Origin: Amylostereum areolatum
Lineage: Eukaryota; Basidiomycota; Agaricomycetes; Russulales; Stereaceae
Direction of reading: 5' to 3'
DNA: 64,000 nucleotides
Assembly: GCA_012932865.1 (NCBI GenBank)
Contig: SAXG01000002.1
Location: 1,550,001-1,614,000, forward strand
Both the position numbers and the translations under genes were made by a program. The notes below the pieces were generated by a model, which saw nothing but the letters and a program-made list of their open reading frames with translations, had not been told where the DNA came from and did not search any database. This document shows, one piece after another, positions 43,823-55,800 of the stretch; position 1 is the first letter of the stretch, and each line of letters opens with the position of its first letter.

Positions 43823-46800
43823 TTAATGCATCCCAAACTCCTTGTACCGAGTGTTAGCCATCTTGCGACGCTTTCCGCGCCCCAAACTTTCTGGATCCGG
43901 GATGGTCATCTCTCCCGGGTCCAAATCCTCAGCCAAGCCAAGATCCCCTCCTTCCGCTTCGGCAGCCGAAAGCATAGCTGCCATCAAGCTAGCAGGCTCG
44001 AGCGCGGTATCATCGCCAAAATCATTGTCCTTGCTGTCGGAATCACCATCACCGTCTTCAGCATTCTCATCATCAGTGTCCAACTCGTCGTCCGTGAAGG
44101 GGCAGTCGTCGTCAACGCCTGAGCCCGTGTGTACCGACTCCGACTCCGAATTGGCCCCGTCCTCGCCATTTAAGCCACAGTCAGCCGAAATCTTGTTCCA
44201 AAGGACGGGGTCCGTTCGCGGGAGGTCGCGTACAAGCTTGAGAGCGGTGGAGCTCGTTATTGAGTCGAAGCTGAGATTGAAGCCTCCCGGGACCGCACAA
44301 TGCTCAAATGCCTGTGGAGAAGGGGTGAGAAGGAATGATCAGAGCGAGCTAACTTCACAGAAATACCTTTTTTACCAAGGCAGGCTGGTTGATATCATTC
44401 CATGCCTTGACAAACCAAGACACCGAGCGGTCGCGCAATGTCTTGATACGCATATCGAGCTTGAACGTCGATGGATCACCATTGTTCCTCAGATGGTCCA
44501 GGGTCTCGTCCACGATGTCATTTAGTTGCGACTTCTTGATCGACAATTTGTACGGACGCTGTATTCCGACATCGCAAGGCTGTGCGAGGCCGGTCATCCC
44601 ACCAGGAATGTAACGGAGGCGGATCCAAGGCCATCGGTCCCCAACCAGCTCCCGAAAGTCCTTGCTACGATGCACCGACCATGCATCAAGAAGAACGACA
44701 CATTCCTGGTCATCAGCACATTTGAGTGCCTTCTTTTGACGTGCAAAGTATGGAACAAGGATGCGCTCGAAGTATTCCTCGAGCAGTGGCAAACTGGACC
44801 AGTAGTTTTTTGGATTTGTGTTGAAGAGGAGCCCTAGGCGGTCGGCATCATTGTGGAGCGGAGCCTTGGGAGAAGGAAGCGAGCGTTCAGTTCCTCCCTT
44901 CATAATAATCTGAGTAGGAAGAACGGAGCCATTGGCAGAGACACCGACAACTGCAGTCCAAGCACGTTTCTCCTCTTTACTTATCACATCAACCTGCTTG
45001 ACACCTTCGCGCTCGAACTGTCACGGATCGCTCCATTTCTCTCTTCGTTTGCAGACCTCGTACACGCGACGCGTCACGGCACATGACTTTCCCTTGCATC
45101 ACATGCTTCAACGACGTCATTGCCCGGACTTCCGAGCGGGGTTCCGCATCCTTATCTATGACATCATCGCTCCGGACCTTCGTCCTCCACCCCATGACTC
45201 CTTTCTTATTGTTCCCCCCGCTCGCACCACTATTGCATCGCATCGCACCATCGTACCCACTTGTATATAAGGACAGTGTTTCTCTTCCCTTCTCCCTAGA
45301 CTGTCCATCTCGTCATACGGTACTGTAGCACACGTTGCACTACCCTAGACCCCGGCACTCTCGAATCTACTCTCTTCTCGCTCCTCCCATCGTCACGACT
45401 TAGGCGGTTCATCGGTCTCATAAACTGCGTTTCTGACACCTGGACAGTCTACCCCTACGCCTACCTCGCACCCCTCTCTCCATCTACCTCTGCCGTCTCT
45501 ACGACGTTAAAAACTCCCACCACGGACCTCCCGAACGCACCGGTTTTCCTCCCGTTCAACGGAAAGCCGATCACCCCCCGCAACGACGCACCACTCCCCT
45601 ACCCTTGGTCCGACGCCGTCACCGTCAACTGCCTCGTCCCCGTACAGAACCTCTGCAAGAAAGATCCCTGGACCGCGCACGGCCTCAACTTCCGCATCTT
45701 CGAGTGGAGGTGGCACAAGGATCACGGTACTGTCGTCCTCGCCCTATACGTCCGGATCACTACGTGCATCAACGTAGATCTCGAACGCCTTGAATTCACC
45801 CTCCACGCCCCCACCTACCACACATACCTCATCCAGGACGCCCCCAACCCGATCCTCCAAACCAGTTTCACCTCCGTCTCCCAGTTTAACCGCCGGACCC
45901 CCGAATCCACCCCACCACCAGTCCTCCGTCCCACCATCAAGGGTAAGACCCTTCGTCGCCGCCACCACGAACATAAGATCCGCCAGGCAGTAAAAGCCGG
46001 CTACCTCACCAAGAAACTCCTCGGCCGTCGCCCCATCGCGGCGGACTTCTTCTAGACCATCATCACGTCCTCCACAGCCCCTCGTACCCCCACTCCGAAC
46101 CTCCCCCCAGGCGTTTTTCGAGACTACTGTCCCGAAGAATACTATATCCTCACCTCGCAGCAGACTAAGGAATCCGTACATTGGCTGCACGACGAACCAA
46201 ACCGGCAACGTCGAGACTGGTACTTCGACGACCGTGACGAACAACCCTACGTCGAAGAATCAGATTTTGCCACCGCTGCGGACGTTCTACAGCGCTTCCT
46301 GAACCCCCCTCCGACCAACTCGCCCCCCACCCCGTCGACGTACTGTAATCGAAGTCCCAGAAGGGATCAACCACAACGACACAACTGGGAAGTGGTACGC
46401 CTATAGACGGAACAAGAACGGAACCCCAGGACGATCAGTAGTTGAGTGGCAGCCCACTTCGTTCAGTCCCGTCCAAGATCACTGGTCGTGGCATCATAAC
46501 CAGCAATTCCTCACCCCCGCCGACTTCCTTGTCGCAAAACAAGTCGAGGACGAAGTTGAAGAAGCAGAAGAACGCCGACGAGAAACCCTACGCCGCCTTG
46601 ATCAAGAACTCGCCCAATCCCTCACCGTCCCCCTCCCCTTCGACAAGATGTCCGATGCCGAATCCAAACCTGCCGTCTCCAAGCGGGAGATCGGCCCCAA
46701 GCCAAAGCCATTCAAAGGCGATAGACGCGACACCCTCCGGTTCTCCCTCGAGCTCCGCATGTTCCTGCGCGTTAACAAAGATGTTTATGCCACAGATGAC

Positions 46801-49800
46801 GCCAAGATGATGCTCCTCCTCAGCCTGATGGAGGACGACACGGCGAAAGCCTGGGCCACGCATCGCCGCATGGAACTCTTCGCCGACGAAGACGAGAAGG
46901 AAGACGCCGACACCCTCGACCCCACGCCCCCAACACTCCACTATAGCTCCTACAAAGAGCTCTTCGAGAGGTTTGGCAAAGACTTCGTGCCCGTCGATCC
47001 GAAGATAGAGGCTCAGCGTAAGATCAACGAGCTCGCAATGACCACCCGGGACGTCACTGACTTTATCACCGAGTTTGAGATGCTGGCAACCATGTCAGCG
47101 TATGACGACGAGGCGCTAATCCACTTTTTCAAAAAGGGACTTCAGCGTGACCTCGGCAAGCAGGTGGCCCGGTCGTACCCGTTCCCCACCAAGCTCGCGG
47201 AGTGGAAGGAGCGCGCCCGCCGCATCAACCACCAGTGGCTCGAAGAGAACCCGGAGAGGAAGAGCAGTCAGTCCAAGGGGGCTGTCGCGCTCACCTCAAA
47301 CGGTTCGACCAACGACTCCGCGTCACGCCGAGTTGGCGCCTTCACCAACACCTCGACCCGCCCTGCAAAGCTGACGGACGACGAGCGCGCGAAGATGATG
47401 CGCGAAGGCAAGTGCTTCATGTGTCGACAAGCCGGTCACGTCTCTCGCGACTGCCCCAACCGCGATTCGAGCGCGCGACGAGTGGGCGCAGTAGAGACTG
47501 GGTCCAAGGCCCCTCCCCTCCCGACGAACACGGCTCCGTCCACTGCGAAAGCAGCTCTCGACCCGTCCAAAACCATCGCGGCAATCACCCGCCAGCTGAA
47601 GGATCTGGACGTGGAAGGTAAGGAACAGGCAGTGGCACTGTTGAAGGATATCCTGGAGTCGCAGGATTTTTGAAACGCCCCCCAGTCGCGTCGTCTGGCG
47701 GAGGCAAAGGACTTGTATCATCGGCATCTTACAATCGCTTTTCTGTATTATCATCTATGACCTCATGTGAGCAATCGTATCCATCGTGTGTGCACCTCTC
47801 TACTGTCACGAAGAACAGGCAAACACCCTCGATAACGCTCAGAGTCAAGATGATTGGACGAGCGACAGGCCGACAAATCGATGCAGATGCACTGCTTGAC
47901 AGCGGTGCAGAAGGAATCATCATCAATCGAAGCTTTGCTGAACGCAAGAAGCTGACCACGAGAAAACTAGAAAACCCGTTCCCCGTGCGTAACGTGGATG
48001 GCACCGAGAACATCATGGGCTGGGTACGTGACACGACGACCCAGCGAATCCGGATATACTCGCAAGACTCAAAGGCATACCATGAGGAAGAAGCTGAGTT
48101 CTTCATCACCGACATCGGTGATCACGATATGATCCTTGGAACAGACTGGCTCGATGAGCATAACCCCACCATAGACTGGCAGCAAGATCGTGTTGACATG
48201 CTCCGCTGCCCTCCCTCCTGCACCCTCTCCGAACCGACCGTGACAAACCTTGCAACAAAGCCGCGAACATCATTGTCGACCCGATCACAGCGAAAGGTTC
48301 AAGCTGATGCGCCCCCTAAGGTACCTCTAGTCCTGGACGACCCCTTCCCAGAACCAGTGTATGTCTCCTGGGCCCCTATCCCTACGTATGTCATCCCCGC
48401 GCGCAGGGTCAAAGGTGTTCGTATCCGCACATCCCATCTCTCACCTCTACCTGCCCGCCTTTTCACTGAAGACGACGACGAACGACCCAGAGTCTTCCGA
48501 GACTGGGAGATCAATGGCCTGCGTTGTGCTGGGATTCTTCCTGAAGTTGACGGCCCTAACCCGGAGGCAGTACCAATCCGCGCGGGCTTCACCAAGGCGC
48601 AGGAGCTTGCAGAGCACTCAAAGGAAAATGCACGTCCGCAAACCTTTGAAGACTTGGTTCCCCCTCCATACCGCAACTTTGCACCCGTATTCGACAAGAA
48701 AACCTCTGAACGACTACCCGACCGACGACCATGGGATCATGCCATCAACATGAAGGACGGCTTCGAACCCAAGCCGTGCAAGATCTATCCGCTCTCCCCC
48801 TCCGAGCAGATCGAGCTCGATACCTTCCTCGACGACCACCTGAAGAAGGGCTACATTCGCCCATCGAAGTCGCCGCAGGCAAGTCCGTTCTTTTTCGTCA
48901 AAAAGAAGGATGGGAAGCTGCGGCCTGTACAGGACTATCGAGAGCTAAACAAGGGTACCATCAAGAACGAGTATCCCTTGCCGCTGATCTCAGAAATTGT
49001 CGACCGCCTCAAAGGTGCAAAGATCTTCTCCAAGATGGACGTCCGCTGGGGGTACAACAACGTCCGCATCAAGGAAGGCGACGAGTGGAAGGCTGCGTTC
49101 AAGACGAATCGTGGCCTCTTTGAACCTACGGTGATGTTCTTCGGCCTTATGAACTCCCCCGCGACGTTCCAGGCAATGATGAACGAACTTTTCAAGGACC
49201 TTATTGTCACGGATCGCTCCATTTCTCTCTTCGTTTGCAGACCTCGTACACGCGACGTGTCACGGCACATGACTTTCCCTTGCATCACATGCTTCAACGA
49301 CGTCATTGCCCGGACTTCCGAGCGGGGTTCCGCATCCTTATCTATGACATCACTGCTCCGGACCTTCGTCCTCCGCCCCATGACTCCTTTCCTATTGTCC
49401 CCCCCGCTCGCACCACTATCGCATCGCATCGCACCATCGTTCCCACTTGTATATAAGGACAGTGTTTCTCTTCCCTTTTCCCTAGACTGTCCATCTCGTC
49501 ATACGGTACTGTAGCGCACGTTGCACTACCCTAGACCCCGGCACTCTCGAATCTATTTTCTTCTCGCTCCTCTCATCGTCGCGACTTAGGCGGTTCATCG
49601 GTCTCATAAACTGCGTTTCTGACACCTGGACAGTCTACCCCTACGCCTACCTCGCACCCCTCTCTCCATCTACCTCTGCCGTCTCTACGACGTTAAAAAC
49701 TCCCACCACGGACCTCCCGAACGCACCGGTCTTCCTCCCGTTCAACGGAAAGCCGATCACCCCCCGCGACGACGCACCACTCCCCTACCCTTGGTCCGAC

Positions 49801-52800
49801 GCCGTCACCGTCAACTGCCTCGTCCCCGTACAGAACCTCTGCAAGAAAGATCCCTGGACCGCGCACAGTCTCAACTTCCGCATCTTCGAGTGGAGGTGGC
49901 ACAAGGATCACGGTACTGTCGTCCTCGCCCTATACGTCCGAATCACTACGTGCATCAACATAGATCTCGAACGCCTTGAATTCACCCTCCACGCCCCCAC
50001 CTACCACACATACCTCATCCAAGACGCCCCCAACCCGATCCTCCAAACCAGTTTCACCTCCGTCTCCCAGTTTAACCGTCGGACCCCCGAATCCACCCCG
50101 CCACCAGTCCTCCGTCCCACCATCAAGGGTAAGACCCTTCGTCGCCGCCACCACGAACATAAGATCCGCCAGGCAGTAAAAGCCGGCTACCTCACCAAGA
50201 AACTCCTCGGCCGTCGCCCCATCGCGGCGGACTTCTTCTAGACCATCATCACGTCCTCCACAGCCCCTCGTCCCCCCACCCCGAACCTTCCCCCAGGCGT
50301 CTTTCGAGACTACTGTCCCGAAGAATACTATATCCTCACCTCGCAGCAGACTAAGGAATCCGTACGTTGGCTACACGACGAACCAAACCGGCAACGTCGA
50401 GACTGGTACTTCGACGACCGCGACGAACAACCCTACGTCGAAGAATCGGATTTTGCCACCGCTGCGGACGTTCTACAGCGCTTCCTGAACCCCCCTCCGA
50501 CCAACTCGCCCCCACCCCGTCGACGTACTGTAATCGAAGTCCCAGAAGGGATCAACCACAACGACACAACTGGGAAGTGGTACGCCTATAGACGGAACAA
50601 GAACGGAACCCCAGGACGATCAGTAGTTGAGTGGCAGCCCACTTCGTTCAGTCCCGTCCAAGATCACTGGTCGTGGCATCATAACCAGCAATTCCTCACC
50701 CCCGCCGACTTCCTTGTCGCAAAACAAGTTGAGGACGAAGTTGAAGAAGCAGAAGAACGCCGACGAGAAACTCTACGCCGCCTTGATCAAGAACTCGCCC
50801 AATCCCTCACCGTCCCCCTCCCCTTCGACAAGATGTCCGACGCCGAATCCAAACCTGCCGTCTCCAAGCGGGAGATCGGCCCCAAGCCAAAGCCATTCAA
50901 AGGCGATAGACGCGACACCCTCCGGTTCTCCCTCGAGCTCCGCATGTTCCTGCGCGTTAACAAGGATGTTTATGCCACAGATGACGCCAAGATGATGCTC
51001 CTCCTCAGCCTGATGGAGGACGACACGGCGAAAGCCTGGGCCACGCATCGCCGCATGGAACTATTCGCCGACGAAGACGAGAAGGAAGACGCCGACACCC
51101 TCGACCCCACGCCCCCCACACTCCACTATAGCTCCTACAAAGAGCTCTTCGAGAGGTTTGGCAAAGACTTCGTGCCCGTCGATCCGAAGATAGAGGCTCA
51201 GCGTAAGATCAACGAGCTCGCAATGACCACCCGGGACGTCACTGACTTTATCACCGAGTTTGAGATGCTGGCAACCATGTCAGCGTACGACGACAAGGCG
51301 CTAATCCACTTTTTCAAGAAGGGACTTCAGCATGACCTCGGCAAGCAGGTGGCCCGGTCGTACCCGTTCCCCACCAAGCTCGCGGAGTGGAAGGAGCGCG
51401 CCCGCCGCATCAACCACCAGTGGCTCGAAGAGAACCCGGAGAGGAAGAGCAGTCAGTCCAAGGGGGCTGTCGCGCTCACCTCAAACGGTTCGACCAACGA
51501 CTCCTCGTCGCGCCGAGTCGGCGCCTTCACCAACACCTCGACCCGCCCTGCAAAGCTGACGGACGACGAGCGCGCAAAGATGATGCGCGAAGGCAAGTGC
51601 TTCATGTGTCGACAAGCCGGTCACGTCTCTCGCGACTGCCCCAACCGCGACTCGAGCGCGCGACGGGTGGGCGCGGCAGAGACTGGGTCCAAGGCCCCTC
51701 CCCTGCCGACGAACACGGCTCCGTCCACTGCGAAAGCAGCTCCCGACCCATCCAAAACCATCGCGGCGATCACTCGCCAGCTGAAGGATCTGGACGCGGA
51801 AGGCAAGGAGCAGGCAGTAGCGCTGTTGAAGGACATCCTGGAATCGCAGGATTTTTTAAACGCCCCCCAGTCGCGTCGTCTGGTGGAGGCAAAGGACTTT
51901 TGGTATCATCGTCGAATCGTTTCGCTGTATTATCATCCATGCATACCTGTGAGCAATCGTATCCCCCGTGTTTGTATCTGTCTACTGTCACCAAGAACAG
52001 GCAAACGCCATCGATCACGCTCAAAGTCAAGCTGATCGGACGAGTTACCAAAAGAGAAATCGACGCAGACGCGCTGCTTGATAGCGGCGCAGAAGGAATT
52101 ATCCTGAACCGAAGCTTCGTTGAACGCAAGAAGCTCACCACAAGAAAACTAGAAAACCCGTTCCCCGTGCGTAATGTGGATGGCACCGAGAACGTCATGG
52201 GCTGGGTACGCGACACAACGACCCAGCGGATCCGGATATACTCGCAAGATTCAAGGGCGTACCATGAGGAAGAAGCTGAGTTCTTCATCACCGACATCGG
52301 CGATCATGACATGATCCTTGGAACAGACTGGCTCGACGAGCACAATCCCACCATAGACTGGCAACGAGACCGTGTTGACATGCTCCGCTGCCCTCCCTCG
52401 TGCACTCTGTCCAAACCTCCTGTGACGAACCTCGCAACCAAGCCACGGAGACCATCATCGGTCCAATCACAGTGTAAGCTTGAAGCAGGTAAAACCCCGA
52501 GGACACCTCTCGTCGTGGACGATCCCTTCCCAGAGCCGACATATGTATCCTGGACCCCAGTCCCCACTTATGTTATTCCTGCACGCAGAGTCAAAGGTGT
52601 TCGTGTCCGCACGGTCCATCGCTCCCCTCTACCCGCACGACTCTTCACTGAAGACGACGACGAGCGGCCCATGGTATTCCGAGACTGGGAGATCAATGGA
52701 CTACGCCGCGCCGGAATCCTCCCTGAAACCGATGGTCCTAATCCAGATGCAATACCCATCCGCGCGGGCTTTACAAAAGCGCAGGAGCTTGCAGAGCATT

Positions 52801-55800
52801 CGAAAGAGAACGCACGCCCGCAAACCTTTGAAGACTTAGTCCCCCCGCCGTACCGCGACTTTGCGCCTGTATTCGACAAGAAAACCTCCGAGCGACTTCC
52901 TGACCGACGACCATGGGACCATGCTATCGACATGAAAGACGGCTTTGAACCCAAACCGTGCAAGATCTACCCCCTCTCACCTTCCGAGCAGATCGAACTC
53001 GACACCTTCCTCGATGACCACCTGAAGAAGGGCTATATCCGCCCATCGAAGTCACCTCAGGCGAGTCCGTTCTTCTTTGTGAAGAAAAAGGATGGAAAGC
53101 TGCGTCCCGTACAGGACTATCGAGAATTAAACAAGGGCACTGTCAAGAATGAATACCCCTTGCCACTGATCTCTGAAATCGTCGACCGCCTCAAAGGTGC
53201 AGAAATCTTCTCCAAGATGGATGTTCGCTGGGGCTACAACAATGTCCGCATCAAGGAAGGCGACGAGTGGAAGGCTGCGTTCAAGACGAATCGCGGTCTC
53301 TTCGAACCTACGGTGATGTTCTTTGGGCTTATGAACTCCCCTGCAACATTTCAGGCAATGATGAATGAACTGTTCAAGGATCTCATCGACTCGGGCAAGG
53401 TCATCATCTACATGGACGACATCTTGGTGTTCACTCGCACCATGGACGAACACCGTGCCATAGTGCGGCAGGTTCTGCAGCGTTTGCAAGACAACGACCT
53501 CTTCCTCAAACCGGAGAAATGCGTCTTTGAGCAAGACTCTGTCGAATACCTCGGACTCATCATCTCGCACGACAAGATCGCTATGGACCCCGTCAAGGTA
53601 GCAGGTATTCAGGACTGGCCGACACCACGAACGGTCAAAGATGTGCAATCCTTCCTCGGCTTTGGCAACTTCTACCGACGTTTCATCAAGGACTTCTCCA
53701 AGGTTGCACGGCCCCTATTTGATCTGACAAAGAAGGACTGCACATGGGACTGGTCGACGGACTGCCAAACTGCGTTTGACGCACTGAAAGCTGCGTTTAC
53801 TTCCTCCCCCGTCTTAGTCATGCCTGACCCAAAGAAGCCTTACCTCGTTGAAGTCGATGCCTCGGACTTTGCTACTGGAGGTATACTCTCGCAGAAAGGC
53901 GACGACGGTCACTGGCATCCAGTGGCGTATCTGTCCAAGGCCCTATCGGAACCGGAACGGAACTACGACATCTACGACAAGGAGCTGCTTGCGATCATCC
54001 GTGCGCTTGAAGCCTGGCGCCACTACCTCGAAGGCGCCCCCGACACCGTCGAAATCTGGACAGATCACAAGAACCTGGAGCACTTCAAGACGGCACAGAA
54101 GCTGAGCCGCCGACAGGCACGTTGGGCTCTATTCCTCACTCGATTTGACTTCTCGCTCGTTCATAAACCAGGAATTTCCCACCGCCCAGATCCAATGTCT
54201 CGACGACCCGATCACAAGGATGGTGTTGAAAACGACAACAAGGAACGCGTATTGCTTGACCCCAAGTACTTCCAAGTACGCGCAACAAGGCCAGGAGCAG
54301 TAACCTCCCTCGGTGATGTCGAACTCCGACGACGCATCCGCGACTGCAAAACCAAGGACATCGAGGTCGTTCAAGCCCTGGACGCCATCTTACGAAACGG
54401 ACCACGTACACTCGTCAAGAACCTTCAAGAGTGGAACTACGAAGAAGGCCTGGTCCTGTTTAGAGGAAAGGTATACGTCCCTGCGGATGACGAGTTGCGA
54501 CGCGACATTGTCAAAATGTACCATGAATCGCCCCTGGCTGGACACCCCGGTCGCTTCAAGACTTACGAGCTTGTGAGTCGTGAATATTGGTGGCCTGGCA
54601 TGTCTGTCTTTGTCCGCGACTTTGTAGCAGGATGCGCAACCTGCCAGTCGACAAAGACGCAGAGCAGCCGACCCCACGTCGACATGATCCCGAACGAAGT
54701 ACCCGACCGACCATTTGGCGTCATCTCTACCGACTTCATTGTCGAGCTCCCTGACTGCGAAGGCTATAATGCCGTCAATGTCGTGGTTGACCGCCTCACC
54801 AAGATGGTGGTTACCACCCCATGTACAACGAAGATCACCAGTGATGGCACGGCCGACATTCTCTTCGACAAGGTATACCGACACTACGGCTTAGCAGACA
54901 AGATCATCTCGGATCGTGGACCCCAATTTGCTGGACAGGTGATGCGTACACTCAACGAGAAGCTCGGGATCAAGTCCGCCCTCAGCACAGCGTATCACCC
55001 ACAGACAGACGGCCAAACCGAACGCGAGAACCAGAACCTTGAGCAGTTCCTGCGAGTATTCTGCAACTACCGTCAGGATGACTGGGTGAAGTGGCTGCCC
55101 TTCTTCGAGTTTTCTCACAACTCCCGCACCCATGCAGCTACTGGAAAGGCCCCCTTTGAAGTCCTCTACGGCTTCCTCCCCAAGATGTACCCATCCGTAA
55201 ACCCGTCCTCAAAGGTCCCTGCAGTTGAAGAACGCCTCCGTCAACTTGAAGAAGTCCGACAGGAGATTAAGGCCAGCCTTGCCCTCGCATCCGACTTAAT
55301 GAAGCACTACAACGGTGACACGATCAGCAAATCGACACTGTTTGCCGTCGGAGACAAGGTCTGGCTCGAAGGCAAAAACCTGAAGACGACGAGGCCGAAA
55401 GCTAAGCTTGCTGCCAAACGATTTGGACCCTTCGAGATCATTGACGTCATTAGCCCAGTAAACTACCGCCTGAAGCTGCCAAAGACGTGGAGAATCCACC
55501 CGGTCTTCCATGCTTCGCTGCTCACCGCGTACAAAGAGACAACGGCACATGGTCCAAACTATGAACAACCGCCGCCTGACCTCGTTGATGACGAGGAAGA
55601 ATATGACGTTGAAGACATCATCGACTCGAAGCCGACCCGCAACAAGAAAGGCATACAATACCTCGTCAAGTGGGCAGGCTATCCTGACTCCGAGAATACC
55701 TGGCTCCCTCGCTCCTCGCTCTCAAAAGTCACCGACATGATCGACGCCTTCCACAAACGCCATCCAAATGCGCCCCGCCCTGTGCGTTCCCTCGGCATCT

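Noticed and set aside
44355..44987. A free-standing 210-residue transposase gene
   Set aside because: It lacks the first catalytic Asp and an N-terminus; both are found at 56299-59009 on the other side of the retroelement block.
45605..46440. Small open frames in the LTR and leader of the retroelement as genes
   Set aside because: They start at GTG, TTG or CTG codons, overlap the single long leader frame, and have no family features.
51387..51852. Pol starting at 51387
   Set aside because: The first 155 codons of that frame overlap gag out of frame and show no domain; they are open by chance from gag codon bias. Pol proper is reached by -1 frameshifting near 51853.
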